From Chromera velia (Eukaryota > Sar > Chromeraceae): DNA of 55,446 bases. The translations under genes and the position numbers were made by a program. Location of the stretch: positions 1 to 55,446 of the forward strand of contig JAHBMJ010000907.1 in assembly GCA_018398765.1 (NCBI GenBank). Reading direction: 5' to 3'. The notes under the pieces were generated by a model, which did no database searches, was not told the origin of the DNA, and worked only from the letters and a program-made list of their open reading frames with translations. Of this stretch, positions 1-12,694 are shown piece after piece. How positions within the stretch are numbered: the first letter of the stretch is position 1; each line of letters opens with the position of its first letter.

Positions 1-64
1 GGGGGGGGAAGCGGCGCGACTGACTGGCCGGCGTGCGTCAATCGTGTCACTTCTCATTTTTCTT

Positions 65-105
65 GCTTTCCGGGGCCGTTCGCAAGCTTGCTTGCGTCAG
101 ATGCA
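65..105 (+). promoter_or_regulatory. GCTTTCCGGGG motif with CGCAAGC/GCTTGCG inverted repeat
   Basis: The 11-mer GCTTTCCGGGG (65-75) is followed by CCGTTCGCAAGC and TTGCTTGCGTCAG; CGCAAGC and GCTTGCG form a short inverted repeat. It lies about 490 bases before the LRR1 start codon. Near-identical blocks occur at 16769 (plus) and 31402-31446 (minus), with core-only versions at 14077 and 46839. A regulatory role is inferred from its recurrence in 5' flanks. Confidence 0.45.
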
Positions 106-562
106 TGGATGCATATATATGCCCCCTAATTAATATGCATGTCAATCGTTTTCCGCGCGCGCGCGCGAATCGCGCGACACTGCATGGCAGACATGATGAC
201 ATGATCAGACATATGTCAGACCGAGATGTGGAGATTTCTGTGGCCATACCATGGCCATACCATTCTGTTTACAATCGTCCACCCTGCAGTCATCTCAGAC
301 CTCTCTTCTGCCAGCATAGCACTTGCCAGCGTCGTCATTCAGCCCTCTTCCTTGACTCCGACTCGCGGCTGAAAAATTCACCACCTGGAATTGATTCTAT
401 TTGACCTTTTAATTGCGCCTCATACCTGCCAGACACTGTGTTGCCCGCCACAACACGAAAGAAGTCAAGTGCGTCGTACACTTACTTCATCCTCGACCGA
501 TCGGAACGGACCCACCCGTCAAGTGAACGTCAAGTGGCATTGACTCCACCGACGGCAGCAAT

Positions 563-2787
563 ATGCACCCACAAAAGAAACCCAGTCTCACTGGCGATTC
601 TAAACTCTCCTTGGCAGGTGCGCTCACTTTCGCACTCTCGTCCGCCCCGCCTCCCTCTCTCTCACACACACCCTCCCTCTCTTGGTGTATATATATGTGT
701 GCGTGCGGGTGTCTTTTGTGACAGAGCCAGAAAGCTGCCCGGTATGAGACGGCTTTCCTGAATTCTCTCCCTTCTCTCCCTGATGGAATATCTGCAGGCA
801 CACAAGGTCTCGAATCAGCTTCAGAAAACGACTTTTTGCACAAAAAGGGCATTGCAGCGCTCTCTGCTCTCTTTTGTCATGCTTATCTTCCTCCAGAGGT
901 TAGTGGAAAATTCTCCAGCGCAGCAATTCTTGTCTGCACGTGCTCTGCGGGTCTTGCGTCGCTTTTGGAGCAGAAGTGCCGGTCTTTGTCCCCCCCATCC
1001 CACCCGCCCCGTGTCCTGTTCCTTCCCCCCTCCCGTCCTATCTCTCTTTCTCCCCCCTCTCCCCAACCTCTTTCTGATCTCTCCTTCTAGCCTTTCAGAA
1101 GGAAATGAGAGGAAGGGGAGCGGGTTGAGACGGAATCCTATCTCCAGGTCCGCCCTTCCGTCCCTGCGTCCCTGTTTGCGTCGATCGCATCCGTCTTTTT
1201 AAGTGTCTCCCGCCCTGCTCCTGCCCCTACTGCAGCTAGCCTCCCAAAAGGACAGCTTCGGCTTGGTCTGGGTTGTGTTGCACTTCATCAAAACGGTCCG
1301 TCAGTCACTTGTGCAGTCTTGTAGCTCTCCTCTTTTAGTAAATTGAGACCTGCGTCTGCTTTGGAGGAGTGACTACGGCCCTGTCCAATCTTCTTCGGTT
1401 GGAATCTTTTCCCTTCTTGTGTCTCTTTAGGGTCTTCAGGTTTTGGCAATGAGGAATACAAATTTCAAAAACTGATTCTTACAAAGCAAACAGCTGGTGT
1501 ATGATTTTGTCTGCTTGGTTGTGCAGAAGCGCTCCCAGTTGCCCTTTCCGACCCTAGACCTTTCAGGTAAGTTTGAGGAGACAATAAGGAGGGAGGTTGC
1601 AGGATCTTGCTCAGAAGATCGATGACAAGGGTTTCTTTTGTTTCTGTTCTTCTATCGCATAAAAGTCGATTTCTTCGGCTGCGTAGCTTTCTTTTTTCAG
1701 GACAGAGTCACAGCGTGAGATGGGGGGGCAAATTGAAGTCTTTCGGTGGCGCCGCCGACGAGTCAGTTAAATTGAGGGGTCCTGGAGTGAAGCCGAACAC
1801 CCGGAGCAGACTTCACATTCTCGCTGGCACACCAGTCCGTCAAAATGACGCAAAAGACCGATTTATTAAGAAGTTATGCACACCTTCGTGGTTATGTGAG
1901 AGAACTCTCCCACCTTCCTTCCTGTGCGTGCAGGTTTTTCTCTGGGCCCAGGCAAGCTGAGTGTCCTCCTGTCCTCCCTCCCTACGGGGGTAGGCCCTCT
2001 GGAGACTCTCGTGGGAGGTCAGGAGGAAGGAAAAAAGAAGCCGTCTCGGAAGAAGTCGAGGAGAGAGACGGACAGGGGGGGGGGCAAATAATGTGAATAT
2101 GCATCCCTCTAACTGCGTAGAATGACTCTTTACCTCCTCTCCTGTCTGCTCTTTTCCTTCCTTCCTCCCTACAGGTCAGCGCGTCTGCACAAGCCCCCTT
2201 CTCCCAGTCGTTGTCCGTCTCCTACAGCGCCTCCGGAGAAGACAGGGACCCCCGGATCCCAGACTCGTGATCTCACTGAAGAACCTCATGTTGAAAGGTC
2301 GGCCAGATAGGATGGATGCACAGGAAAACACCGACATCCTTCTTTTACCTTACCTGTCCTTCGTTTAGTACAAAGCACCTCTCTTCCCTCCCCATCTGTT
2401 GTCCTGCACCCACCCACCCGGTGTTCCCTTTGAAGCGTCTCCACGTTCAACTGGGTGTCAAATTATCTGGTTGTTTCCCATCCACCTTCTACTCACGTCG
2501 GATTCTTTTCTCAATAACCATCTGTATGCATCTCGCTCGCTGGGTCTCTCTGTTCCCTCAACTCAACCCACTGCCCGGCAGGCAGGGATCTCTCTCTCCA
2601 AGGAGGGGGGGTGATCTGTCGGAAGGAATCTCATGTGCAGGATTCATGCATTCCTCTCTCACTGAGCATTTCTTGTTCTCTTTCTTTGTATGCAGGCTGC
2701 ATGTTGCTTGACCGGGATGCTTCCGAGATTTTGTTCCAGTCGCTGCTTGGTGTGCTCCAAAAGGTTGACCTCAGCGGTGGGTTTGGG

Positions 2788-2852
<65 letters not shown>

Positions 2853-2952
2853 ATCCGTGTGTATCCGTGTGTATCCGTGTGTGTGTGCGTGTGAGTGTGT
2901 GTGTGTGTATCCGTGTGTGTGTGTGCGTGTGTGTGTGTGTGCGTGTGTATCC

Positions 2953-2992
<40 letters not shown>

Positions 2993-3052
2993 CGTGTGTA
3001 TCCGTGTGTGTGTGTGCGAGTGTGAGTGTGTATCCGTGTGTGTGTGTATCCG

Positions 3053-3083
<31 letters not shown>

Positions 3084-6000
3084 ATCTGTGTGTGTGTGTG
3101 TGTGTGTGCGTGTGAGTGTGAGCGTGTGTGCGTGTGTGTGTGTGTAGATGGCTGTAGATGGCTGCTTACATTGACTCCTCCGATGCCATGAGACGAAGGA
3201 TGGAAAGGAAAAGGTGTCCCTTGGTCAGAAAGGTCACCGTTCTCTTCGTTCCTTGCTGAATACCTTTTGGTGATTTTCCTTGCCATTCGCCTTTTCCTCT
3301 TCAATCAATCAAGGGATTTGAATGCCCTCAGAGTTGTCCTCTTGATCCTCCTCAAAAAGATGAATCTTCTCTTCTCCTCTTCTCCCTTTATTCTCGCTGT
3401 CCTCCTGCAGAGAACTGCTTGAGGAGTGGCCCCATGGAGACTTTCGGGTCTCTCCTGACCTGTCGAGATCTGTCTACGTTGGAGGTTCTTGACGTGAGTG
3501 AGAACCCTCTGGGTTCTCTGGGCGTCATGGCGTTGTCTCGGGGGTTGGAGACCTCGAGGGCCCCGTTGTCTCTCCATACACTCAAATTGAGAAACACACG
3601 CGCAAAGAAAGACGGCATATGCGCCTTGGGAAAAGCCTTTAAGGCCAAGAGGACGACCTCCTTGCGATTGTTGGACCTGGGAAAGAACGACATGACCGCG
3701 GGGGGGTTGAAGGAATTCGCAGCTGCGGTTGGTGAATCTGCGTTGCCTGAGTTGAGAGTCCTTCTGCTGGATCGCAACAGACTGACCAGAGACGCTCATG
3801 GGCATCGTGACTTCATTCCATTCACCGAATTCATGACTGCGGTTGAGAAGGCTTCTCAATTGGAGGAGTTAGACTTGAGTGACGATCGTCTTGGTGAGCA
3901 GGCAGCGACTGCGTTCGCGGCTGCCGTTCAAGCCTCCCGGTTTCCAAGTCTCCGCATTTTGAAAATGTTGGAAACAGACTTCGGGCCAAATGCGACCGCC
4001 GCGCTCGGACTGGCTCTGGGTACAGCTGAGAGCCCCGAGCTTGAAGTTTTTGAGTTTTCTGGTTTCCATCGATCGTGGCTTGCGGGCTTGTTTGGGATGG
4101 AGGGCCTAGATGCAGATCAGCCAGCGTCTGCTGGTACAGCCGCCCTGGCAACGGCCTTTGGTTCAGGCAGGTTGAACAAAGTGAGAGAGTTGAAACTTGT
4201 GAGTAGAAATGAAATGTCTGATCAAAATGTTGCCCCTCTGTGTCGAAGTCTGGTTGGAAGTTTCCGTTCTGGGTTTTTGAAGAGTCTCCATTTAGAGACT
4301 GGAAAGAGCCCTGTAGGTGCGAGTATTGATGAGGGGGTGGTTGCACTGGCAGATGGGTTTAGAGAGGGGAAACTCTGTTTGCTTGAGAGCTTGGTGTTGG
4401 ATTTTTTGTTGTCGCGTGTGGGGGGGGAGGCTCTTTTTGCACTTGGGGAGGCATTGGGGAGTGGGGGGGTGAGTCTGAATGCTCTGAAGAGGATGTCCCT
4501 GCGTTGGAAGGAGACGGATGGAGACCGGGGATTGAGGGGGGTGGCCGAGGGATTGGGACGGTCTGTGGGTGGATTTCTGTGTCTTGAAACTCTGTCTCTC
4601 AAAGTGGCTTGCATGGGGGGGGAAGGGTGCAAAGCCCTTGGGGAAGTACTGAGCAGCGGCAAGGGCCCCCCGTCGCTTCGTTTTCTTGAAGTTGAAATGC
4701 AGTGTGACGGCAGCCTGAACTCTTTCTGTGAGGGTCTGTCTGTTGGCAGTCTGCCTCCCAATCTGGCTGTCGATTTTGTCCTCTGGAAGACCATGGGGGT
4801 GGACAGCGATCACGAAGGCGACGGGGGCCTCCCACTGGGCCTCCCCCCCTTTCTTGTCATTGCTATACCGCAATTTGCAGCACCTCCAGCCGCAGCCGCA
4901 GTAGCAGTGGCAGCCGAAGGAGAAGGAGAAGACCAAGAGGAGGGGGAAGGGGAGGGAGAGGGGGATGCGGCGGTTGAAGGTGGAGGAGAAGCAGAGGAGG
5001 GACACGGACAGGGTGCAGAGGGGGGGCAGCAGCCTGAGGGTGAGGGTGCCGAAGTTCAACCCGAAAATGGAGAGGGGGAAGGGGCCGTTGAGCAGCCTCA
5101 GGAAGCAGAGGGTGTAGAGGGGGGGGGAGGTGGAGAGGGAAATGTAGGACAACCTGAAAATGGAGAGGGAGAAGCAGATGGGGATGAAGGTGGAAATGTA
5201 GAGGTTCCAGGGGGTGGAGACGGACAGGAGAATCTGATAGACGAAGATGAAGAAGGAGCTGAAATTGCGGAGAGAAATACGGCTTTGATGAGTCTTGCTA
5301 CTTTGATTCGCTCCGGAAAGATTCCAGGTCTTCGAAAGTTGAAATGTTGTAGAAAGCTGAGCTTCTTTTCAGCAGCAGCGTGTTCACTAGGCAAGGCTCT
5401 GTCTGATTCGGTCTCGAACCTTCTGTCCTTCTGTGAACTTGTGATGGACGCACGGCAGGTTTTCGGGGGGAACCGGGAGATGCAGAAAGCGGCACTTTCT
5501 ATGTTTTTGAGAGGGCTTGCGGAGGGTAACGGAAGTTTCTCTTGTCTCCGTACACTGGATCTAGGGGGGGCACCGTCTCAAAGTCCGCCCATGTGTGACG
5601 TCGGCGCGCAGTGTCTTGAGAATCTGATGGTCTCAGGCAAATGCCCGTCTCTCGAAAAGCTGTCGTTCAATGCGGAGTGGACAGGACAAGCAGGCCTTGA
5701 CTGCCTCAGACGCATGCTCTCATCTCGCAGCGCTGCTTCGTTGCGTCAACTGAGCTTCCGGTGTTCGTCCCAAGAGGGGATCATGGAGAGTAATCCTCAT
5801 GCCGGTATGTGCAGGGCTCTTGAAACGGATGCCTTGTCGAGATTGGAAGAGTTGCGTGTGTCGGGGACGTTGGGTGGGGCAGCGGTGCGTTCTCTATCGA
5901 TGGGTCTGGCACTAGGTAAGCTGGTCTCTCTGCGAAAACTTAACCTTGAAGGTACTGCGTTAAAGCCAACGGGGGGACTGTCGATTGCAGTTGTGTTGGT

Positions 6001-6292
6001 AAAGGATAAGCTGCCTGCCTTGCGCCATCTCAATATGAGAATGTGCGAGCTAGGGGATGATGGGGTGGAGTTTCTGACGCAAACCTGGCGTTTGAGGGAG
6101 CCGCCTCCGTTGGAAGATATCAACTTGGGGTTCAACGGGATCACCGGTGAGGGAGGAAACGCCCTGGGCGAGTTTCTCAAGAGCGGCCGCCTGGTGTTTT
6201 TGAAGAACCTCAACCTTGCTGTCAATCGTGGGGTCAGCGCATCCAATTTTCCCAGTGAATACCCGCTTGATTTCACCATTTCAATTCCTTAA
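563..6292 (+). CDS. Ribonuclease-inhibitor-like leucine-rich repeat protein (LRR1), 7 exons
   Basis: Exons 563-617, 798-898, 1527-1566, 1934-2017, 2175-2297, 2696-2776 and 3411-6292 join in frame to 1121 residues; every intron is GT..AG. The ATG at 563 opens exon 1. Repeats of the type LDLSEN.L..G...L...L are seen from about residue 70 (LDLSG at the exon 3/4 junction) to the C-terminus, with the RI-like spacing of about 28 residues. The last exon holds most of the protein and, at about residues 650-780, an acidic Gly/Glu-rich linker that splits the LRR array in two. No signal peptide, membrane segment or enzymatic domain is visible, so a cytosolic or nuclear protein-binding role is inferred only. 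Intron 6 (2777-3410) carries a CT/GT microsatellite. The gene is convergent with, and paralogous to, the LRR gene at 7653-13766. Confidence 0.85.
2789..3147 (+). repeat. (CT)n then (GT)n microsatellite in LRR1 intron 6
   Basis: About 34 bases of CT dinucleotides run into roughly 320 bases of GT repeats, interrupted by ATCC, GC and GA variants (for example GTGTGTATCC repeated). The whole tract lies inside the intron 2777-3410, on the coding strand as pyrimidine-rich then alternating Z-DNA-prone sequence. The open frames across it encode only Cys/Val or His/Thr runs and are not genes. Confidence 0.9.
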
Positions 6293-6319
6293 TGTAGCCT
6301 ATCATGGAAGCCACAACTA

Positions 6320-7085
6320 GGCGACGCACAGTGGTAAAAAAAAATAAAAAAAAATCTGAAAACGTCTATTCTTTTTTTTTTTATTATTTAAAATTTTATT
6401 GTAAATGTAAAAAAAAATAAAGGTTAAATGACTAGCTTCAACTAGAGTTTGAATCATATCTAGGATCCCAGTTTCACTTTTAGCTTGGTAGATGCTTAAA
6501 AGGATTGACCAAAACTAGTTTCGACTAGAGCTTCGAAATGTATATCGTCCTAGATATCGTCAAAGAGCCAGTCAAAGAACTTCTCCTCTGTCTGCTCTTC
6601 TGTCTGCATCCATGCATCCATCCTTCTTGTCACTCTTTACATAGGACAAAAGAAAGCCCCCTTTTCCCTTCGCCCGCCCGCTCGCCTTTGTCCTTATAAT
6701 CCCCTTTTGCGATGGTCGCTGCGTGCAGTGCCATACACGCAGACTTCATTCATTTTTCAATTAGCATGAATGGTGAAACGACGGACTGGGTCACTCCCTC
6801 TGTCTCCCTCTATCTGGAATGGTGAAGACACTAGTAGAGATACTAGTAGAAACAAACGTAGAATAACAACTAGGACTAGAACTAGGGTTGAAACTAGGGT
6901 TGAAAGATGTTTAAAACTTTGAGTTGAGTAATAAGTTCGCGAGGAAGTTGGTTTAAAAGTACTTCTAAAAGGTGCTCTTCTAGGTGCTCCTAGAGGTGCT
7001 CTAGGAAATCCTTCGTAGAAAAAAAGAAAAAAAAAAAAAATCTGGAAAGGTCTATTTTTTTTTTTTTTTACCACTGTGCATCGCC
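6320..7085 (+). mobile_element. Short copy of a TA-flanked TIR element (GGCGACGCACAGTGGTA family)
   Basis: The left end GGCGACGCACAGTGGTA followed by an A-run (6320) is mirrored by a right end in which TACCACTGTGC and TCGCC close at 7085. Both ends are flanked by TA (6318-6319, 7086-7087), as for Tc1/mariner-like insertions. The 766 bp body matches the reverse complement of the longer copy at 24872-26089, but lacks about 450 bp of that copy's middle. A conserved reading frame on the minus strand (ending FFDWLFDDI in the longer copy) is broken here by a TAA. This is a non-autonomous, internally deleted copy lying between the 3' ends of the two LRR genes. Confidence 0.8.
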
Positions 7086-7087
7086 TA

Positions 7088-7652
7088 GAGCCACAAAGCA
7101 GATCAGCAAACTGACGGCCACTTATAACTCGTGACTTATCATAAAAGTGAGAACATGTGCTTATATAAGCATGATGTGAGTGATTCGATCTGCATTTCTC
7201 ATTATTTTTCTTGAAACCAGCTGTTATAAATTATATATAGAAGCCAATTTTTTGAGAAAATATGAAAACATCTTTATTAGCCTTCTTCCAAGTCGATAAA
7301 CTTCGAATTCCGATTCATCCTATATATATTCAATTTATCTAATATGCTTCATTAACTTAACAAAACAAATATTATGATTAGCTTGTAATTTTAATTAATA
7401 CATGATGGGTAATGATGGAGACGGTTTAGAAGTAGGTTTAGAGCTATATATATGGGTCTATATGGGTTGAGATCTCCGAATTTAATGTGTTTGAAGCCAT
7501 TCAAAAGTTATATTAATCTCTTAATCGGACATTTAAACGATTTAGAAGTTATTATAGGACGCTTTACTACAAGTTGACATATTTAGCCGATATTAACCGA
7601 TGTGTTCGTAGTGGTATACTATAGTAGAAGTCTGATCGATTCTTCATTGGAT
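7088..7652. other. AT-rich spacer, no gene
   Basis: Strongly AT-rich sequence between the TIR element and the stop codon of the minus-strand LRR gene. No open frame, splice-linked exon or tandem repeat of note was seen; it presumably holds the 3' flank of that gene. Confidence 0.5.
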
Positions 7653-10600
7653 TTAAAAAATTGCTGATTTCAGCCCTCGTAGCAGTTTTCTTTCGTTCCG
7701 TGCACGCTGGAGTATTTTTTTGACCGCTGCTGTGAAAGAAGCATCAGAATTCTCTTGTGACAGTGACAGGTGATGGATCCTCGAGAGGGACTCGTACTTG
7801 AGGGCGTCAACAAACGCTGAAAATCCCTCTGCAGTAAATTTGTTTCCGTCGAGGCACAAAGACCTCAAGTCGGGACACGTGTGCACAGCAAAAACCTCCC
7901 CCAGCCTTTGCAAACTCTGATCGTCTATCTCGCAAGACGACAAGTCCAAATCTTTCAATGCCGTCAGTTTCTCCCCAACACAAGTGACATGCACCTCGGG
8001 ACGACCCGCTTTTCGACTCGCTGCAAGAGCGGCTAGCGCCTCCACCCCAAGGCGCCCCCCCCTCAACTTCAAAGAAGAGATGCAAGAAGGAAGCCCGACG
8101 TCGCTTTCGGCAATGGCGAAAACGAGAGGGTCCAGCTCCCCACACACAGACACGGAGAGGTTCTGCAGATGGCAAGGAAACTTCCCAGTCCGAAGAGCCT
8201 CTGCAAACGCCCTTGCCCCCTCTCTGGCAACACGCAGAGAGTACGGAAGTAGGGATTCAAGATTCGGCAGATTGCCCGAGCCTAGCGCAGTCACAAGCGC
8301 ACCCCCCTCTTCTTCTGCATGTGTGTTCTCTAGCATCAAAGTCCTCAATCTCGGAAGCCCTCCTTTACTCTCTGCAATGGCTTGCATGAAATCCCGCCAT
8401 GCTGCTGCCCCCACGTCCCCATTCTCACTCAAATCAAGAGAGGAAAGACCAGCAAGTGCACCCACTCTCACTGCTGCTGCAAGAGAACGAATGGTCTCAT
8501 CAGTCAATCCTGCATTCGACAAGCAATCATGAAAATCCAAACACTGCAAGTCAGAAAGCTTGCCTGCAAACGTGCTCCCCTGAAGTGCTGCAAGGGAACC
8601 CTCCCCCAAATGCCCACCCCTCAAATTAAGCGCTCTCACGCATGGAGGCAATCCCTTCTCGCTTTCCGCTATTGCAACTAACAGCGGATCGAGGTTGATT
8701 CTCGGCAGATGCTCGCACAGGTTGAAGGATACACCCCTCAACCGAGGGGGAAACCTTCCTGTCCTAACAGCGTCAGCCAGACACTGCAACCCCTGCTCAT
8801 CGAGACGGAAGGCGAGAGGCAACGTCTCCAATTCCTCTAATGCGGGCAGCTTTCCTGAACCTAGTGCAGTCGCGATCGCCCCCCCACCCTCAATTGCCAA
8901 AACATACGGAAGACCGAGAGTCCGGAGTCTGGGGAGCCCTGCCTCACTCTCTGCAATCGCATGCATGAATGTGTCCCAGACGCCATTTCCTACACCTCCA
9001 TTTTCCCTCAGATCAAGAATGGAGACCTCAACTAGCCCTCCTGATCTTACAGCGTCTGCAAGTCCTGTCACAGCCTCTGCATTCATGCCAGCATACGACA
9101 AGTCAATTCTCGAGAGCCTCGGAAGCTTTCCAGACAACAGAGCTGTCCATAGAGACGCCCCCCCCTCCCCCGCTCTAGTACGACAGAGGTCGAGCCTCTC
9201 AAGCATAGGCAACCCATCCTCACTCTCAACAACTCCCTTCATTAACGCGTTTATGCCCACTCTGCCAATCCCCTCTGCCCCCTCTTCTCCCCCCACCCCC
9301 AGGCCAATATTCTCACGCAACTCAAGGTACTTCAGACTCGGCAGACTGCCAACTCGCACGGCCTCTCCCAGGAGGCTCATGTCAAAATCAGAAAGCCGCA
9401 TGTAAGTCAGGGATAGTTTGGTCAGACGGGGCAACTGCGTGAGGCTGAGGGAGGAGAAAAAACCCGCTTTTCCCTCTTTCAAGTTGTCTTCAAGAACATG
9501 ATGATGGTGGTGATGATGGTGACCTAGGAGCACTCTTCTGTTTCCCCACATTTTGATTTGACGCAAAGAGCTCAAACGCCCCTTTTCGAGCGCCTCGGCA
9601 AACAGCCACAGCCATTCATCTATCAAGGGTTCACCCCCATACACCCCCCCATACCCAAACTCCACGATCAGATCCAGAGTGTCCAACTTCAACTCATACC
9701 ATTCCGTCTGCGTCTCCGTCTCCCCTTCCTCTGGGGTATGCACGACACCCCGAAGAAACATGGCGAGACTGCGAGGATCTAATTCAAGCAACAGAATGCG
9801 GATGGCAGGATACAACCCCGCCCCCAAACCTCTCAAATCTTCATCTCTCACAGACTCTAAATTAAGGCCCACATGCTCCAATGGTTGGCACTCAGGAGTG
9901 CGGAGTGCAGCCAGGAAGCCCGCCACTCCCTCCCGATCTGTCAGGGGTTTGTCTGTCATCAAGTTCAGTTTTTTCAAACACGGCACGGCCTCTCTACGCA
10001 GGGACCGACCCACCGGGGCAGGATCAAATCCCCTCCAGGTCCATCCCAAATGACCACGAGAGTCCCAACCGTTGCCTGACAGGTCGAGGGTTTCGAGTTT
10101 CGGTAAATGACCTTCTCCTACATTTTCGGCAAGTTTTTCCATGCCCCCCACGAACTCACAATTCGACAAAGCAAGCTCACGGAGGCTTGGGAGACACGCG
10201 ACAGATAGTATCGAGCACAACGACCGCATGTCGGCCTCTTTCAGTTTATTCCCTGACAAGTTGAGTGTCTCCAGGACTGCGAGAGGCTTCTCCTTGAGGG
10301 CCTCACAGAACGTCTCCAACCTGTCCTTCACCAGGCCAGTCTTCTCAAGATCCAGAGACTTCAGAAAGGCAGCCCTGCCGGCTCTGATCTCTTCTGCAAA
10401 GGTGCGGATACCCTCGAGGCCTACAGCATTGCCTGCACACTCACAGAAGGAAGGAAAGTCAAGGAAGGTCAACAATTACTCCAGATCGCCTGAGAGAGAA
10501 AAGGGCGGAAGGAAAACACAATGAGGAGGCCCAAAACGTCCACTTCCCTGCGTGCCCCTTCCACGCAGTCTTGCCTTTGCTTTTCATCACACAATCGACA

Positions 10601-11195
10601 CTTAGAGGTTGTGCCCAGCCAAGCACGCCACAGCCGTCTCTTTCCCTCGCGCCCTTTGTACATTGGCTGGCTGACTGACTGACTGACTGACTGAGCGACT
10701 GACTGACTGACTTATTGACTGACTGACTGACTGACTGAGCGACTGACTGCGCGACTGACTGAGCGACTGACTGACTGACTGACTGACTGACTGACTGAGC
10801 GACTGACTGACTGACTGACTGACTGACTGACTGACTGACTGACCTGACCGACTGACTGACTGACTGACTGACTGAGCGACTGACTGACTGACTGACTTAT
10901 TGACTGACTGAGCGACTGACTGACGGACTGACTGAATGTCTCCCTGACCTTTCAACGAGAGGCTTTGGAGAAAGGGCACCAGTTGACGAAGGATCTGGGA
11001 GGCCTCATGAGGCCCCACGGAATTCTCTGCAGAGAGGTCGAACAGGGAACACAAAACATGCACAATTCGTTCCTTGGGGGGGATTGAGCGATACACAGCT
11101 AGACTATGCAGAGAGAAACAGCTGGGAGGTTTTCCATTGGACCCCCCAAGGTCTCCCTCTGTGGACCGAGGAGGCAGGCAGGCAGGCAGGCAGGC

Positions 11196-11229
<34 letters not shown>

Positions 11230-11270
11230 GAGAAAGAAAGAAAAGAAAGAAAGAAAGAAAGAAAGAAGGA

Positions 11271-11310
<40 letters not shown>

Positions 11311-11453
11311 AAAAAAGAAAAGTAAGAAAGAAAGAAAAAAAGAAAAGTAAGAAAGAAAGAACGAAAAAAGAAAGAAAAGAAAGAAAGAGAAAGAAAGAAA
11401 GAAAGAAAGAAAGAGAAAGAAAGAAAGAAAGAAAGAAAGAAAGGAAGGAAGAA

Positions 11454-11485
<32 letters not shown>

Positions 11486-11501
11486 ACGAAAAAAGAAAGA
11501 A

Positions 11502-11591
<90 letters not shown>

Positions 11592-11666
11592 GAGAAAAAG
11601 GGAAAAAAAGAAAAAAAAAAGAAAAAAAAAAAAAGAAAAAAAAAAAAGAAAGGAAGAAAGGAAGAA

Positions 11667-11698
<32 letters not shown>

Positions 11699-11707
11699 AA
11701 AAAAGAA

Positions 11708-11782
<75 letters not shown>

Positions 11783-11805
11783 AAAAGAGAAAAAGGGAAA
11801 AAAAG

Positions 11806-11836
<31 letters not shown>

Positions 11837-11881
11837 AAGAAGGAAAGAAAGAAAGAAAGAAAGAAAAAAAGAAAAAAAGAA

Positions 11882-11916
<35 letters not shown>

Positions 11917-11917
11917 G

Positions 11918-11964
<47 letters not shown>

Positions 11965-12639
11965 AAAAAAGAAAGAAAGAAAGAAAGAAAGAAAGAGAAG
12001 TCGACCAGGCAAGGAAACCAACAGGTCTCTTTCCTTGCTTACTGGCCCTTTCTTCTGACTTCAGTGCCCGCTCCTCCTCTTCTTACCCTTGCACAATTTC
12101 TCGCCATTCAATCCCTCGTGCGTAGCCTTCTCCTCTTTACCCCCCTTCACACTGACGCACGCATCCCCGTCCTCTTGATCCTTTTCTTCCTTCCTTCCTT
12201 CCTTCCTTCCTTTTGTTGGCTTTTGGTTTCATTCTTCAATCTCAAGGACGTCCCTCCCGGTGGCAACCTGATACAAGCACACGAATATCAAATGCCTACG
12301 TATACACCGCACCAAACCATTAGGTGCACTGACCTGCAGCGGCAAATCTGGTCAGTCGAAGAACCCTCTGGCCTCTCTGCCTGGCGTCCTCTAGTCGGTC
12401 CAGGAAGCACAGGAAGAAGGGAAGCGCGTCTCCTTTCAACACAATCGGACCTGCACACAGAATAGAAGAGGGAGACATCGAGACAGAAACACACACAGGC
12501 AGCGTCTCTTGTGGTCGCACCACTTGTTTCATTTCAAAAAATGGGTCCTGTCTTCACTTCCTTCATGAGTGATTGACTTCCTTCATTCTGCAATCCTGTC
12601 CATCGTGAACGCCGACTAGCTGTAGGATGCACCTTCGAG

Positions 12640-12694
<55 letters not shown>

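Noticed and set aside
2771-3304. Long open frames rich in His/Thr or Cys/Val on both strands
   Set aside because: They are translations of the GT microsatellite inside LRR1 intron 6; LRR motifs continue across the intron when it is removed.
4222-5152. Long minus-strand open frames opposite LRR1
   Set aside because: They are antisense shadows of LRR1 coding DNA with Pro/Ser-rich composition; the plus-strand LRR pattern is unambiguous.
11104-12125. Open frames of over 300 codons, Lys/Glu/Arg-rich on plus and Phe/Ser/Leu-rich on minus
   Set aside because: They are products of the GAAA repeat, with no stop codons possible in pure purine frames; the tract lies in an LRR2 intron.
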